A DNA stretch of 64,000 bases from Enterobacter cloacae (GCF_013375935.1 NZ_CP056117.1:1116001-1180000); one strand, 5' to 3'; shown: positions 1 through 9,282, counted from the stretch's first letter. Numbers and translations: made by a program. Notes: generated by a model not told the origin, from the letters alone.

Positions 1-1184
1 CCGTGCTGTCCCGCATCGAACGCAACGGCGTTAAAATCGATCCAACGGTGCTGCATAACCATTCTGGCGAACTGGCGCAGCGTCTGACGGAGCTTGAACA
101 GAAAGCGCACGAGCTTGCGGGCGAGGCGTTCAACCTGTCGTCACCGAAACAGCTGCAGACCATCCTGTTTGAAAAGCAGGGTATCAAACCGCTGAAGAAA
201 ACCCCGGGCGGCGCGCCTTCAACCTCTGAAGAGGTGCTGGAAGAACTGGCGCTGGACTACCCGCTGCCAAAAGTTATTCTGCAATACCGTGGCCTGGCGA
301 AGCTGAAATCGACCTACACCGATAAGCTGCCGCTGATGATCAATCCGAAAACGGGCCGCGTGCATACCTCATATCATCAGGCTGTCGCGGCAACCGGGCG
401 ACTTTCGTCGACCGATCCTAACCTGCAAAACATCCCGGTGCGTAATGAAGAGGGCCGCCGTATTCGTCAGGCGTTTATCGCGCCAGAAGATTATCTGATT
501 GTCTCCGCGGACTACTCGCAAATTGAACTGCGCATTATGGCGCACCTGTCGCGTGACAAAGGCCTGCTGACGGCATTTGCCGAAGGGAAGGATATCCACC
601 GGGCGACGGCTGCCGAAGTGTTTGGCCTGCCGCTGGACAGCGTGACAAACGAACAGCGTCGTAGCGCAAAAGCGATTAACTTCGGCCTTATTTACGGTAT
701 GAGCGCATTTGGCCTGTCACGCCAGCTCAATATTCCGCGTAAAGAGTCGCAGAAGTATATGGATCTCTACTTTGAACGCTATCCGGGCGTGCTGGAATAT
801 ATGGAACGTACCCGCGCGCAGGCGAAAGAGAAAGGCTACGTTGAAACGCTGGATGGCCGTCGTCTTTACCTTCCGGACATCAAATCCAGCAACGCGGCGC
901 GCCGCGCTGGCGCTGAACGCGCTGCTATCAATGCCCCGATGCAGGGCACTGCGGCAGACATCATCAAACGTGCAATGATTGCCGTTGATGCCTGGCTGGA
1001 AAAAGAGAAACCGCGCGTAAAAATGATCATGCAGGTACACGATGAGCTGGTATTTGAAGTTCATAAAGACGACCTGGAAAAGGTCTCTCAGAAGATCCAT
1101 GAACTGATGGAAAACAGCATGAAGCTGGACGTGCCGTTGCTGGTGGAAGTGGGTAGCGGCGAAAACTGGGATCAGGCTCACTAA
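1..1184 (+). CDS. polA: DNA polymerase I, C-terminal polymerase domain (5' end outside window)
   Basis: Partial gene; the reading frame is open from the left edge. The last 393 residues are present and, aligned with the 928-residue E. coli enzyme, correspond to about residues 536-928. They cover essentially the polymerase domain and lack the 5' nuclease and most of the 3'-5' exonuclease domain, which lie upstream. Family A motifs are intact: motif A DYSQIELR (first Asp equals E. coli D705), motif [15 protein letters not shown], and motif C QVHDEL carrying the second catalytic Asp. The enzyme repairs gaps and removes Okazaki RNA primers. The first ATG/GTG in the window is internal and is not the start. 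Spot 42 lies downstream on the same strand, as in E. coli. Confidence 0.98.
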   Translation, partial: VLSRIERNGVKIDPTVLHNHSGELAQRLTELEQKAHELAGEAFNLSSPKQLQTILFEKQGIKPLKKTPGGAPSTSEEVLEELALDYPLPKVILQYRGLAKLKSTYTDKLPLMINPKTGRVHTSYHQAVAATGRLSSTDPNLQNIPVRNEEGRRIRQAFIAPEDYLIVSADYSQIELRIMAHLSRDKGLLTAFAEGKDIHRATAAEVFGLPLDSVTNEQRRSAKAINFGLIYGMSAFGLSRQLNIPRKESQKYMDLYFERYPGVLEYMERTRAQAKEKGYVETLDGRRLYLPDIKSSNAARRAGAERAAINAPMQGTAADIIKRAMIAVDAWLEKEKPRVKMIMQVHDELVFEVHKDDLEKVSQKIHELMENSMKLDVPLLVEVGSGENWDQAH

Positions 1185-1198
1185 GCGTTATCGGAATA

Positions 1199-1241
1199 AC
1201 GCGCGTTTTATGTAAGTAAGCAACATAAGTACGCGCGTTTT
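1199..1241 (+). terminator. Candidate polA terminator hairpin
   Basis: ACGCGCGT occurs at 1199-1206 and 1231-1238 and is self-complementary. Inside these arms TTATGT (1208-1213) pairs with ACATAA (1223-1228) around a 9-base loop. The right arm is followed by only three T. A second small hairpin, GCGTTAT/ATAACGC at 1185-1191/1196-1202, starts directly after the polA stop. Either could end the polA transcript; the weak T-run keeps this tentative. Confidence 0.4.
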
Positions 1242-1296
1242 GTGACGATCATTAGAATTCCCTATGTAAAGAATGAAAAAAAACTACAAAAAGTGC

Positions 1297-1325
1297 TTTT
1301 TCAGGCGACAAAAAAAGAGTAGAGT
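1297..1325 (+). promoter_or_regulatory. Spot 42 promoter
   Basis: A -10 hexamer TAGAGT (1320-1325) sits 7 bases before the Spot 42 start. A weak -35 TTTTTC (1297-1302) lies 17 bp upstream of it. In E. coli this promoter is repressed by cAMP-CRP; I did not find a clear CRP palindrome here. Confidence 0.5.
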
Positions 1326-1332
1326 TAACGAC

Positions 1333-1441
1333 GTAGGGTACAGAGGTAAGATGTTCTATCTTTCAGACCTTTTACTTCACGTAATCGGATTTGGCTGAAT
1401 ATTTTAGCCGCCCCAGTCAGTAATGACTGGGGCGTTTTTTA
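1333..1441 (+). ncRNA. spf: Spot 42 small RNA
   Basis: The 109-base length, the 5' end GTAGGGTACAGAGG, the unpaired AU-rich segments and the 3' terminator stem CCCCAGTCA-gtaa-TGACTGGGG followed by six T match the E. coli Spot 42 RNA as I know it, essentially base for base. Spot 42 is an Hfq-dependent regulator that represses secondary sugar and carbon-source genes (galK and others) when glucose is present and cAMP-CRP is low. Its position between polA and engB is the conserved enterobacterial location. The window also carries several CRP-linked catabolic operons (rha, raf) of the kind it modulates. Confidence 0.96.
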
Positions 1442-1464
1442 TTGCGGCAAAGAAAACGTCAGGC

Positions 1465-1491
1465 AAAAAAAAGCGCGGTCATCGCCGCGCC
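1465..1491 (-). terminator. engB terminator
   Basis: Read on the minus strand, GCGCGG and CCGCGC (1485-1490 and 1473-1478) flank a 6-base loop and run into eight T (plus-strand A 1465-1472). It lies just past the engB stop. Confidence 0.75.
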
Positions 1492-1496
1492 CATCG

Positions 1497-2126
1497 TTAC
1501 TCTGCTTCCGCTTCTGTCGCCGGTTCCAGATCGTTGAACCAGCTGTCGAGTTTCTGACGCAGCTTGTCCACGCCCTGCTTTTTCAGCGAGGAGAACGGCT
1601 CAACCTGCACATCACCGTTGAACGCCAGCACCGCTTCGCGAACCATGTTCACCTGCGCTTTGCGCGCGCCGCTCGCCAGCTTATCCGCTTTTGTCAGCAG
1701 CACCAGCACCGCAATATCGCTTGCCACTGCCCAGTCAATCATCTGCTGGTCGAGATCTTTCAGCGGATGGCGGATGTCCATCAGCACCACCAGCCCCTTC
1801 AGGCACATGCGTTTTTCCAGGTATTCACCCAGCGCACGCTGCCATTTGATCTTCATCTCTTCCGGCACCTGCGCGTAGCCGTAGCCCGGCAGGTCGACCA
1901 GGCGTTTGCCTTCAGCCACTTCAAACAGGTTAATCAGCTGGGTACGGCCAGGTGTTTTTGAGGTCCGCGCCAGGTTTTTCTGATTGGTCAGCGTATTCAG
2001 GGCGCTGGATTTTCCCGCATTGGAGCGGCCAGCAAATGCCACTTCAATCCCTGTGTCTGAGGGCAGGTGGCGAATATCGGGCGCACTGGTGACAAAATGC
2101 GTCTGTTGGTAGTTCCAGGTAGTCAC
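1497..2126 (-). CDS. yihA: Ribosome biogenesis GTPase EngB (YihA/YsxC)
   Basis: A 209-residue TRAFAC-class GTPase that assists assembly of the large ribosomal subunit and is needed for normal division. Visible GTP-binding motifs, in order: G1 GRSNAGKSS near residue 33, G3 DLPGYGYA, and G4 TKADK. The acidic tail EPATEAEAE is typical. The start codon is GTG (plus-strand CAC at 2124-2126), preceded on the minus strand by TTGGAGACG; the encoded [11 protein letters not shown] start matches E. coli. It is monocistronic, between two sRNA genes (spf and csrC), as in relatives. Confidence 0.95.
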   Translation of the reverse strand: MTTWNYQQTHFVTSAPDIRHLPSDTGIEVAFAGRSNAGKSSALNTLTNQKNLARTSKTPGRTQLINLFEVAEGKRLVDLPGYGYAQVPEEMKIKWQRALGEYLEKRMCLKGLVVLMDIRHPLKDLDQQMIDWAVASDIAVLVLLTKADKLASGARKAQVNMVREAVLAFNGDVQVEPFSSLKKQGVDKLRQKLDSWFNDLEPATEAEAE

Positions 2127-2226
2127 GTGGTCGTCTCCAAAAATCGTAATCTGCGGGGATTATACCTGAATGCGGACAAAAGGCTTTTCCCATCGTCATT
2201 GACGTGTGAGCGTAAACCCTGAGAAA

Positions 2227-2244
2227 TGTGAGACATCTGCTCCT
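2227..2244. promoter_or_regulatory. Possible UvrY-binding site upstream of csrC
   Basis: TGTGAGACATCTGCTCCT keeps the left half of the UvrY palindrome (TGTGAGA-ATCT) but has a degraded right half. Its centre lies about 160 bp upstream of the csrC start, close to where BarA/UvrY acts on csrC in E. coli. Position supports it; sequence match is partial. Confidence 0.35.
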
Positions 2245-2359
2245 GAGGTTATAAGACATTTAAGAGAAATCGCAGGCCTCAAAAATGTCAAACCATTAAA
2301 ATTCAAAGAGTTGATAGTGAGTAATATTCTGAAAATCCGGTTTTGTACCTTTTCGTTGC

Positions 2360-2387
2360 TTGTGCGTTTAGTGAAACAAGGTAAAGT
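2360..2387 (+). promoter_or_regulatory. csrC promoter
   Basis: -35 TTGTGC (2360-2365) and -10 TAAAGT (2382-2387) are separated by 16 bp and place the RNA start near 2394. Confidence 0.55.
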
Positions 2388-2393
2388 GTGCGC

Positions 2394-2636
2394 CATGGCG
2401 AGGATGCCAACAGGATTACGACTTAAGGACAAGGGTCAGGAGCGCCAGGAGGCGAAGACTCAGGATTGTCAGGATGACCGGCGCCTTGGAGGCGTTTTAA
2501 CAGGAAACGGAACCGTATCACGGACGGTAGCAGCCAAAGGATAAACAGGGTTTGTTGTAGGTAAACAGGGAATGTGTAACCCGTTAAGGGTTGTGAGTCA
2601 GGAAAAAAGGCGACAGATTGCTCTGTCGCCTTTTTT
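2394..2636 (+). ncRNA. csrC: CsrC regulatory RNA
   Basis: A roughly 243-base RNA between engB and yihI. It contains about 14 GGA triplets, several in AGGA/CAGGA contexts in predicted loops; these are the CsrA-binding signature. Segments such as GGTCAGGAGCGCCAGGAGGC and CCCGTTAAGGGTT match E. coli CsrC. It ends in a strong terminator: GGCGACAGA (2609-2617), loop TTGC, TCTGTCGCC (2622-2630), then six T. CsrC sequesters the translational regulator CsrA and so shifts cells toward glycogen storage and biofilm. The 5' end is inferred from the promoter, so it may be off by a few bases. An ORF of about 112 codons crosses this RNA and is not considered real. Confidence 0.93.
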
Positions 2637-2705
2637 CTTTGCTTGCTTTCTGCTAGATTTCGCCGCAATTCTATACTGAAGAAAACGACTTAAAGATAAA
2701 ACATC

Positions 2706-3221
2706 ATGAAAAAACCGACCTCCGCAGCGGGCGCGAAACGCCCTGCAAAAGCACGCCGCAAAACGCGCGAAGAACTGAATCAGGAAGCGCGCGATCGCAA
2801 ACGCGATAAAAAACATCGTGGCCATGCTGCGGGCAGCCGTGCTAACGGTGGCGGTGCCGCGGGCGCTTCTGCAAAAGGCAAACAGCAGAAAGATCCTCGT
2901 ATCGGCAGTAAAACTCCCATTCCACTGGGCGTGACAGACACCCCGGTCACTAAGCAGCACAAACCAAAGAGCGAGAAACCTATGCTTTCACCGCAGGCTG
3001 AGCTGGATTTGCTGGAGAACGATGAGCGCCTGGATGCGCTGCTGGAACGTCTTGAAGAGGGTGAAACCCTGACCGCTGAAGAGCAGACATGGGTGGATGC
3101 CAAACTGGATCGCATTGACGAACTGATGCAGAAGCTCGGTCTGTCGTACGACGATGAAGAAGACGAAGAGGAAGACGAAAAGCAGGAAGATATGATGCGT
3201 CTCCTGAAAGGTGGAAACTAA
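2706..3221 (+). CDS. yihI: Der GTPase-activating protein YihI
   Basis: A 171-residue protein that stimulates the GTPase Der (EngA) and so modulates 50S ribosome assembly. The N-terminal third is Lys/Arg-rich and probably disordered ([20 protein letters not shown]). The middle is a Gly/Ala linker. The C-terminal half holds the conserved helical part ([20 protein letters not shown] and [17 protein letters not shown]), followed by an acidic [14 protein letters not shown] run. Length matches E. coli YihI (169). The start ATG lies 70 bases after the CsrC terminator. The gene is followed closely by a small ORF and hemN. Confidence 0.95.
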   Translation: MKKPTSAAGAKRPAKARRKTREELNQEARDRKRDKKHRGHAAGSRANGGGAAGASAKGKQQKDPRIGSKTPIPLGVTDTPVTKQHKPKSEKPMLSPQAELDLLENDERLDALLERLEEGETLTAEEQTWVDAKLDRIDELMQKLGLSYDDEEDEEEDEKQEDMMRLLKGGN

Positions 3222-3224
3222 CAT

Positions 3225-3407
3225 TTGCACCCGGCAGGTACGCTTGCCCTGCTTATAACCCTTCCGGTTATATGTTATCTGGTGTGGTTATTCGTTAAAC
3301 TACGGCGGTTGTCGCGGCGACAGAAGTGGCTGCGCACCCGAATGATGGCCCGCAACGGAGCCAGAACGGGCCGCCGTATACGAACGCGACACCAACGGAA
3401 GGAGTGA
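3225..3407 (+). CDS. Possible 60-residue single-span membrane protein
   Basis: I do not recognise this ORF. It starts with TTG three bases after the yihI stop, behind AGGTGG. Residues about 5-26 (GTLALLITLPVICYLVWLFV) form one convincing hydrophobic helix. The rest is strongly basic (KLRRLSRRQKWLRTRMM..., ending TRHQRKE), which predicts N-out/C-in topology. Its TGA (3405-3407) ends two bases before the hemN ATG, so the hemN ribosome-binding site AAGGAG lies inside it; this suggests translational coupling. Support is the hydrophobic segment and tight packing; the weakness is the TTG start and lack of a known homologue. It could also be a non-coding spacer. Confidence 0.4.
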   Translation: MHPAGTLALLITLPVICYLVWLFVKLRRLSRRQKWLRTRMMARNGARTGRRIRTRHQRKE

Positions 3408-3409
3408 GC

Positions 3410-4783
3410 ATGTCTGTACCATCTATCGACTGGGATTTGGCCCTGATCCAGAAATATAACTATTCCGGGCCGCGTTATACCTCATACCCCACCGCGCTGG
3501 AGTTCTCCGGGGCTTTCGGCGAGGCGGATTTCCAGCAGGCCGTTGCGCGCTATCCGGAACGCCCGCTGTCGCTCTACGTCCATATTCCGTTCTGCCACAA
3601 GCTCTGCTACTTCTGCGGCTGCAATAAAATCGTTACCCGCCAGCAGCACAAAGCCGATCGGTACCTCGATGCGCTCGAGCAGGAAATTGTGCATCGCGCA
3701 CCGCTGTTTAAAGGACGCCTGGTGAGCCAGCTTCACTGGGGCGGCGGCACGCCAACCTACCTGAATAAAGCGCAAATAAGCCGCCTGATGGCGCTGCTGT
3801 GCGGCAACTTCACGTTTAACGACGACGCCGAAATCTCGATCGAGGTTGATCCGCGTGAAATAGAGCTGGATGTACTGGATCACTTACGCAAAGAAGGATT
3901 TAACCGCCTGAGCATGGGCGTGCAGGACTTCAACAAAGAGGTGCAGCGCCTGGTAAACCGCGAGCAGGACGAAGCGTTTATTTTCGCCTTGCTTAACCAT
4001 GCGCGTGAGATCGGCTTTACCTCGACCAACATTGATCTGATTTACGGCCTGCCGAAGCAGACGCCGGAGAGCTTCGCCTTCACGCTAAAGCGCGTGGCTG
4101 AACTCAACCCGGACCGCCTGAGCGTCTTTAACTATGCGCACCTGCCGACGCTGTTTGCTGCTCAGCGCAAAATCAAAGATGCGGATCTGCCCTCCGCTCA
4201 GCAGAAGCTGGACATTTTGCAGGAAACCATCGCATCGCTGACAGAAGCGGGCTATCAGTTTATCGGCATGGATCACTTTGCCCGCCCGGATGACGAGCTG
4301 GCGATTGCCCAGCGTGAGGGCGTGCTCCACCGCAACTTCCAGGGCTATACCACCCAGGGCGACACCGATCTGCTCGGAATGGGCGTCTCCGCCATCAGCA
4401 TGATCGGTGACTGCTATGCCCAGAACCAGAAAGAGCTGAAGCTTTACTACCAGCAGGTAGACGACACCGGCAATGCGCTGTGGCGCGGCATTGCGTTAAC
4501 CCGCGATGACTGCATTCGCCGCGACGCGATCAAGGCGCTTATCTGCAACTTCCGTCTTGAGTTCAGCGACGTGGAGACGCAGTGGGATCTGACGTTCAGC
4601 GATTATTTTGCGGAAGACCTGAAGCTTCTGGCGCCGCTGGCGAAAGACGGGCTGGTGGATGTGTCGGAGAATGCGATTGAGGTCACGCCGAAAGGACGTT
4701 TATTGATTCGTAATATCTGCATGTGCTTTGACGCTTACCTTCGGCAGAAAGCGCGTATGCAGCAGTTCTCGCGGGTGATTTAA
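3410..4783 (+). CDS. hemN: Oxygen-independent coproporphyrinogen III dehydrogenase
   Basis: Radical-SAM enzyme that decarboxylates coproporphyrinogen III to protoporphyrinogen IX under anaerobic conditions in haem synthesis. The CxxxCxxC cluster ligands appear as CHKLCYFCGC about 62-71 residues in, followed by the SAM-binding glycine motif GGGTP. A C-terminal HemN domain follows. Of several in-frame starts, the ATG at 3410 is chosen: it has AAGGAG 7 bases upstream and gives 457 residues beginning MSVPSIDWD, the same length and start as E. coli HemN. An upstream in-frame ATG would add 28 poorly conserved residues. Confidence 0.97.
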   Translation: MSVPSIDWDLALIQKYNYSGPRYTSYPTALEFSGAFGEADFQQAVARYPERPLSLYVHIPFCHKLCYFCGCNKIVTRQQHKADRYLDALEQEIVHRAPLFKGRLVSQLHWGGGTPTYLNKAQISRLMALLCGNFTFNDDAEISIEVDPREIELDVLDHLRKEGFNRLSMGVQDFNKEVQRLVNREQDEAFIFALLNHAREIGFTSTNIDLIYGLPKQTPESFAFTLKRVAELNPDRLSVFNYAHLPTLFAAQRKIKDADLPSAQQKLDILQETIASLTEAGYQFIGMDHFARPDDELAIAQREGVLHRNFQGYTTQGDTDLLGMGVSAISMIGDCYAQNQKELKLYYQQVDDTGNALWRGIALTRDDCIRRDAIKALICNFRLEFSDVETQWDLTFSDYFAEDLKLLAPLAKDGLVDVSENAIEVTPKGRLLIRNICMCFDAYLRQKARMQQFSRVI

Positions 4784-4789
4784 GGCGCA

Positions 4790-4822
4790 AAGCCGGGTAA
4801 GCGAAGCGCCACCCGGCTTTTC
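4790..4822. terminator. hemN/yshB convergent terminator, REP-like
   Basis: AAGCCGGGT (4790-4798) pairs with ACCCGGCTT (4811-4819), followed by T. The full unit resembles the GCCGGGT-GGCGC-CACCCGGC repetitive palindromes found between enterobacterial genes. It lies between the converging hemN and yshB. Confidence 0.7.
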
Positions 4823-4834
4823 ATCTGCAACGCG

Positions 4835-4945
4835 CTAGCTAAACAGCCCAACCAGCGCCGCGCACAATACCGCAGCTACGGCGGTTTGCGGCGTGTGGCT
4901 TTCAGCTGCTCCGCTCGACAGTAAAGACACTAGTGATTCCAGCAT
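4835..4945 (-). CDS. yshB: Small membrane protein YshB (36 residues)
   Basis: A minus-strand ORF encoding 36 residues, starting MLESLVSLLSSGAAES and ending AAVLCAALVGLFS. It matches the verified E. coli small protein YshB in length and in nearly every position. A strong ribosome-binding site GGGGGGA lies 8-9 bases before the ATG. The C-terminal half (about residues 21-36) is hydrophobic and predicted to span the membrane. The molecular role is not established; work in Salmonella links the protein to intracellular behaviour, which is family knowledge and not visible here. It lies between hemN (convergent) and glnG (same strand). Confidence 0.9.
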   Translation of the reverse strand: MLESLVSLLSSGAAESHTPQTAVAAVLCAALVGLFS

Positions 4946-5055
4946 GATGGTCCCCCCAAATTTCCGGGCACGATCATACAAAACTCATCGGAACAGTAAA
5001 GCGCAAAATAACGACAGTTTGCGCTCAATTAATCATCTTTACACAGCGGTAACGA

Positions 5056-6468
5056 TCACTCCATGCCCAGCTCTTTCAGCTTGCGGGTCAGGGTGTTTCG
5101 ACCCCATCCCAGCAGGCGAGCCGCTTCCTGCTTGTGTCCCTGCGTATGGCGAAGCGCGGTGGTCAGCAGCGTGCGCTCCATTTCAGGCTGAGCCTCAGAA
5201 AGCAGGTTTTGATGACCGGAACGCAGCGCGCGATCCGCCCACTGCGCCAGCAGCGTCGCCCAGCTGTCCGGCAGGGCGTGTCCGGTACTGCTTTCCGGCA
5301 CGGTGGCTTCAAACAGCTCTGCCGGTAAATCCTGAATCAATACTTCCTGTCCGGCGGCCATCACCGTCAGCCAGCGGCAGGTATTTTCCAGCTGACGCAC
5401 GTTGCCCGGCCACGCCAGACGGGTGAGGGCAGCATCGGTTTCCGGGTGAAGCTGCTTGGCTTCTACGCCCAGCTCGCGGGCTGCCACCTGCAGGAAGTGG
5501 CGTGCCAGGCGCGGAATATCTTCCCGGCGCTCGCGCAGCGGCGGCAGATGAACGCGGATCACGTTCAGGCGATGGAAAAGATCCTCACGGAATTTCCCCT
5601 CCTGCACCCGCAGCTCCAGGTTCTGGTGCGTCGCGGCGATAATACGCACGTCCACCTTCACCGGGGCATAGCCGCCCACGCGATAAAACTGGCCATCCGC
5701 CAGCACGCGCAGCAGACGGGTCTGGACATCCAGCGGCATATCGCCGATTTCATCGAGGAAAAGCGTGCCGCCGTCCGCCTGTTCAAAGCGTCCCTGACGG
5801 ATGGTATTCGCCCCGGTAAACGCCCCTTTTTCGTGGCCGAACAGCTCAGATTCAATCAAATCCTTCGGGATCGCCGCCATGTTCAGGGCGATAAAAGGCG
5901 CTTTCGCCCGCGGGCTGTGGCGATGCAGGGCGTGAGCCACCAGCTCTTTACCGGTCCCGGATTCGCCATTAATCAATACACTGATGGATGAACGCGACAG
6001 GCGGCCGATGATGCGAAACACGTCCTGCATGGCCGGCGCTTCACCGATGATGTCCGTCGTTGGCCCAAAGTCGGGGGCGTTGCGGGGCTGCTGTTGCTCC
6101 TGATAGTGGCTGATAGCGCGCTCAACCAGCGCAACGGCTTCGTCAATATCAAACGGTTTTGGCAGGTAATCAAACGCGCCCTGCTGGTACGCGCTGACGG
6201 CGGCATCCAGGTCGGAGTGGGCGGTCATTATGATGACCGGAAGCATCGGGTGGCGCTGTTTGATCTGCTTTAAGAGCGCCAGCCCGTCCATCCCCGGCAT
6301 GCGAATATCCGAGAGCAGCACGTCCGGCGTTTTGGTGGTGAGCGCGTCGAGCACCTCGCTGCCGCTCTCAAACGTCGTGCAGCTTAATCCCGCTCCCGTG
6401 AGCGCGCGTTCAAGCACCCAACGGATGGAGCTATCGTCATCGACTACCCAGACTATCCCTCGTTGCAT
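5056..6468 (-). CDS. glnG: Nitrogen regulator NtrC (NRI), sigma-54 activator
   Basis: A 470-residue response regulator of the NtrBC system. The receiver domain (about 1-120) has the phospho-acceptor D54 in LLSDIRMPG. The AAA+ sigma-54 interaction domain (about 140-370) has Walker A GESGTGKE, the GAFTGA loop that contacts sigma-54, and Walker B LFLDEIGD. The C-terminal Fis-type helix-turn-helix ends [24 protein letters not shown]. The ATG at 6466-6468 is chosen because it gives [12 protein letters not shown] as in E. coli; a GTG three codons upstream would add MTF. It lies 11 bases after glnL and is transcribed with glnA-glnL. It activates glnA and other nitrogen-starvation genes. Confidence 0.97.
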   Translation of the reverse strand: MQRGIVWVVDDDSSIRWVLERALTGAGLSCTTFESGSEVLDALTTKTPDVLLSDIRMPGMDGLALLKQIKQRHPMLPVIIMTAHSDLDAAVSAYQQGAFDYLPKPFDIDEAVALVERAISHYQEQQQPRNAPDFGPTTDIIGEAPAMQDVFRIIGRLSRSSISVLINGESGTGKELVAHALHRHSPRAKAPFIALNMAAIPKDLIESELFGHEKGAFTGANTIRQGRFEQADGGTLFLDEIGDMPLDVQTRLLRVLADGQFYRVGGYAPVKVDVRIIAATHQNLELRVQEGKFREDLFHRLNVIRVHLPPLRERREDIPRLARHFLQVAARELGVEAKQLHPETDAALTRLAWPGNVRQLENTCRWLTVMAAGQEVLIQDLPAELFEATVPESSTGHALPDSWATLLAQWADRALRSGHQNLLSEAQPEMERTLLTTALRHTQGHKQEAARLLGWGRNTLTRKLKELGME

Positions 6469-6479
6469 AAACGTCACCT

Positions 6480-7529
6480 TTATTTTTTAATTGGCAGGAA
6501 AACCGAGAACTCGGTATGTCCCGGCCAACTGGTAAATTCAATTTTGCCGGAGTGTTGGTCAATCAGGTTACGGGCAATGGATAAGCCCAGCCCGGTGCCG
6601 CCTTCGCGACCGCTGACCATCGGGTAAAAGAGCGTATCCTGCAGCTGCGGCGGAATACCCGGCCCGTTATCTTCCACGTCAATACGTGCCGCCAGGCGAT
6701 AGCGAACGCCGTGCAGCGTCAGCTGGAACGCGGTGCGGGTACGCAGAATGATTTCGCCACCCTCCGGGCCCAGCGCCTGCAACGCGTTACGCACGATGTT
6801 TAGCAGCACCTGCTCAATCTGGTCCGGGTCGTGCGCCAGCTCGGGGAGGCTTGGGTCGTAATCACGCACCAGCGTGACGTTGTCCGGCAGCTCCATCGAG
6901 ACGAGTTTCACCACCCGCTCAGCGACCTTGTGAATGCTTTCCGATACGTGCATCCCCGGCTGCTGGGGCCCGAGCAGGCGGTCGACCAGATTACGCAGAC
7001 GGTCCGCCTGCTCAATAATGACGTTGGTATACTCCGCCAGCGCAGGGTCGGGCAGCGCTTTGGTCAGAAGTTGCGCCGCACCGCGTAAGCCGCCCAGCGG
7101 GTTTTTGATCTCATGGGCCAGCCCGCGCACCAGGTCGCGCGCCGCAATCTGCTGCGCATGCTGAAGCTGCTCCTGGCTGAGACGACGCTGGTTATCCATC
7201 GGCGCCATTTCCAGCAGGATCAGGCCGTCCGGCAGACGCTGTGCCGTGAGGGACAAAATATGAGAGCGTCCGTCGATCACCAGCGTCACTTCGTTATCGG
7301 TAAAGCCCTGGCCCGCCTGCAAACTCTCGCGCATCAGGCCGATATTCAGCGAGAAATAGCTCAGCAGTTCCGGCAGCGGCGTGCCAAACAGCTTTCGTGA
7401 GCTTTGGGCGAGCAGCTGCTGCGCCGCCGGGTTGGCGTAATGCACCGCCAGCTCGTCGTCGACCAGCAGGATGCTGTTAATCAAAGAATTGAGGATCTGC
7501 CCAGCATCGGGCAGCGTGCCAGTTGCCAT
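6480..7529 (-). CDS. glnL: Nitrogen sensor kinase/phosphatase NtrB (NRII)
   Basis: A 349-residue cytoplasmic histidine kinase that phosphorylates NtrC under nitrogen limitation and dephosphorylates it when PII (GlnB) is unmodified. An N-terminal PAS domain (about 10-120) precedes the DHp helix with H139 in [17 protein letters not shown]. The C-terminal ATPase domain has the N-box [10 protein letters not shown]1 DNGPGIP and G2 [10 protein letters not shown] motifs. Length equals E. coli GlnL. It is second in the glnA-glnL-glnG operon and has its own weak upstream NtrC box (7551-7567). Confidence 0.97.
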   Translation of the reverse strand: MATGTLPDAGQILNSLINSILLVDDELAVHYANPAAQQLLAQSSRKLFGTPLPELLSYFSLNIGLMRESLQAGQGFTDNEVTLVIDGRSHILSLTAQRLPDGLILLEMAPMDNQRRLSQEQLQHAQQIAARDLVRGLAHEIKNPLGGLRGAAQLLTKALPDPALAEYTNVIIEQADRLRNLVDRLLGPQQPGMHVSESIHKVAERVVKLVSMELPDNVTLVRDYDPSLPELAHDPDQIEQVLLNIVRNALQALGPEGGEIILRTRTAFQLTLHGVRYRLAARIDVEDNGPGIPPQLQDTLFYPMVSGREGGTGLGLSIARNLIDQHSGKIEFTSWPGHTEFSVFLPIKK

Positions 7530-7550
7530 TCAGCAGTCTCCTGGAGTTGT

Positions 7551-7567
7551 TGCACTATTTTAGTGCA
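7551..7567. promoter_or_regulatory. NtrC-binding site in front of glnL
   Basis: TGCACTATTTTAGTGCA fits the NtrC consensus (TGCAC-N7-GTGCA) with complete dyad symmetry of the arms. In E. coli the equivalent site lets NtrC repress the internal glnL promoter. Confidence 0.85.
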
Positions 7568-7618
7568 GTATAGCGTTTTAGAGGTAAAAAGCGCGTGAGA
7601 TCAGGTTGTTGGTGGAGA

Positions 7619-7642
7619 AAAAAGCCCATCCGAAGATGGGCT
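7619..7642 (-). terminator. glnA terminator / 3' UTR
   Basis: On the minus strand AGCCCATC-TTCG-GATGGGCT is followed by a T-run (plus-strand A 7619-7622), 55 bases past the glnA stop. It explains why glnA is expressed more than glnLG. The glnA 3' UTR yields the sRNA GlnZ in E. coli and Salmonella; whether it does here cannot be told from sequence alone. Confidence 0.8.
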
Positions 7643-7696
7643 AAAGTTTCCACGGCAACTACCCCCGACGCGAAAGCGCCGGGTAAAACAAATCAA

Positions 7697-9106
7697 TTAA
7701 ACGCTGTAGTACAGCTCGAACTCAACCGGGTGCGGCGTCATGCGAACGCGGTCGTTTTCTTCGGTACGCAGCGCGATGTAAGCGTCGATAGCTTCATCGG
7801 TGAACACGCCGCCAGCGGTCAGGAACTCGCGGTCTGCGTCCAGCGCCTGGAGGGCTTCTTCCAGAGAGCCGGCAACCTGTGGGATCTCTTTCGCTTCTTC
7901 TGGCGGCAGGTCGTACAGGTTTTTATCCATCGCTTCGCCCGGGTGGATCTTGTTCTTGATACCGTCCAGGCCTGCCATCAGCAGCGCTGCGAAGCACAGG
8001 TATGGGTTAGCCGCCGGATCCGGGAAGCGCACTTCGATACGACGCGCTTTCGGAGATGCCACCACCGGGATACGGATAGAAGCAGAACGGTTACGGGCAG
8101 AGTACGCCAGCATTACTGGTGCTTCGTAGCCAGGGACCAGACGCTTGTAGGAGTTAGTGGTTGGGTTCGCCAGGGCGTTGATCGCTTTAGCGTGTTTGAT
8201 AACACCACCGATGTAGTGCAGCGCCTGCTCGGACAGACCCGCGTACTTGTCGCCAGAGAACAGGTTAGTACCGTTCTTGGACAGGGACATGTGGCAGTGC
8301 ATGCCGGAACCGTTGTCGCCAAACATTGGTTTTGGCATGAAGGTCGCGGTTTTACCGAAACGGTGCGCAACGTTGTGCACAACGTATTTGTAGATCTGAA
8401 TCTCGTCCGCTTTTTTTGTCATGGTGTTGAAGCGGGTGGCGATTTCGTTCTGGCCAGCCGTTGCCACTTCGTGGTGGTGCGCTTCAACAACCAGGCCCAT
8501 CTCTTCCATGATCAGACACATGGTAGAACGGATGTCCTGTGAAGAATCGACCGGAGGAACCGGGAAGTAACCGCCTTTCACGCCTGGACGGTGACCTTTG
8601 TTACCACCTTCGTATTTGGTGGAAGAGTTCCATGCGCCTTCGATGTCGTCGATAGCCACGTGGGAACCGGAGATGGTCGCGCCGAAACGGATGTCGTCGA
8701 ACAGGAAGAACTCTGGCTCTGGCCCGAACAGAACGGTGTCCGCGATGCCGGTAGAACGCAGGTACTCTTCAGCACGTTTTGCGATGGAGCGTGGATCGCG
8801 GTCGTAGCCCTGCAGCGTGCCTGGTTCCAGGATATCGCAGCGGATGATCAGCGTAGGCTCTTCGAAGAACGGGTCAATGAGCGCGGTGGTAGCGTCTGGC
8901 ATCAGAACCATGTCGGATTCGTTAATGCCTTTCCAGCCACCAATGGAGGAGCCGTCAAACATTTTGCCTTCTTCAAAGAATTCGGCGTTCACCTGATGAG
9001 CAGGGATAGTGACGTGCTGTTCTTTACCTTTGGTATCGGTGAAGCGCAGATCAACAAACTTCACTTCATGTTCGTTCAGCATCGTCAAAACGTGTTCAGC
9101 GGACAT
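7697..9106 (-). CDS. glnA: Glutamine synthetase, type I
   Basis: ATP-dependent ligation of ammonia to glutamate; a dodecamer in the cytoplasm and the main ammonia-assimilation route at low nitrogen. The 469-residue length matches E. coli. Visible motifs: [13 protein letters not shown] in the N-terminal beta-grasp domain, metal ligands in [11 protein letters not shown], the ATP-binding segment [17 protein letters not shown], and the adenylylation site Y398 in NLYDLPPEE (numbered with Met as 1). This Tyr marks the adenylyl-regulated GSI-beta class. Upstream are a sigma-54 promoter and two NtrC sites; downstream are glnL and glnG. Confidence 0.98.
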   Translation of the reverse strand: MSAEHVLTMLNEHEVKFVDLRFTDTKGKEQHVTIPAHQVNAEFFEEGKMFDGSSIGGWKGINESDMVLMPDATTALIDPFFEEPTLIIRCDILEPGTLQGYDRDPRSIAKRAEEYLRSTGIADTVLFGPEPEFFLFDDIRFGATISGSHVAIDDIEGAWNSSTKYEGGNKGHRPGVKGGYFPVPPVDSSQDIRSTMCLIMEEMGLVVEAHHHEVATAGQNEIATRFNTMTKKADEIQIYKYVVHNVAHRFGKTATFMPKPMFGDNGSGMHCHMSLSKNGTNLFSGDKYAGLSEQALHYIGGVIKHAKAINALANPTTNSYKRLVPGYEAPVMLAYSARNRSASIRIPVVASPKARRIEVRFPDPAANPYLCFAALLMAGLDGIKNKIHPGEAMDKNLYDLPPEEAKEIPQVAGSLEEALQALDADREFLTAGGVFTDEAIDAYIALRTEENDRVRMTPHPVEFELYYSV

Positions 9107-9190
9107 ACTTAACTCTCCAGATTGGTCATTGTCGTCGTGGTAACGAGGTCTTCAAATCGGCTGGGCTGCCATATTTTTACTGTATTTCTG

Positions 9191-9210
9191 TAAAGCGAAA
9201 TCTGTGCCAA
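9191..9210 (-). promoter_or_regulatory. glnAp2 sigma-54 promoter
   Basis: The minus strand reads TTGGCACAGATTTCGCTTTA, with the -24 GG and -12 GC of sigma-54 promoters, and is the same as the E. coli glnAp2 core. It lies about 85-105 bases upstream of the glnA ATG. Confidence 0.92.
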
Positions 9211-9282
9211 CTTTTAAAACACCCCCAAAAGGCGTTATCATGCGCACCATAGTGCAGAAGGGCTGCACCACATTGGATTCTT

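Noticed and set aside
2206-2544. A 112-codon ORF overlapping csrC
   Set aside because: The region is the csrC promoter and RNA; the sequence matches the non-coding RNA and the peptide has no features.
7595-8542. A 315-codon plus-strand frame opposite glnA
   Set aside because: Antisense to glnA and reads through its terminator; no domain.
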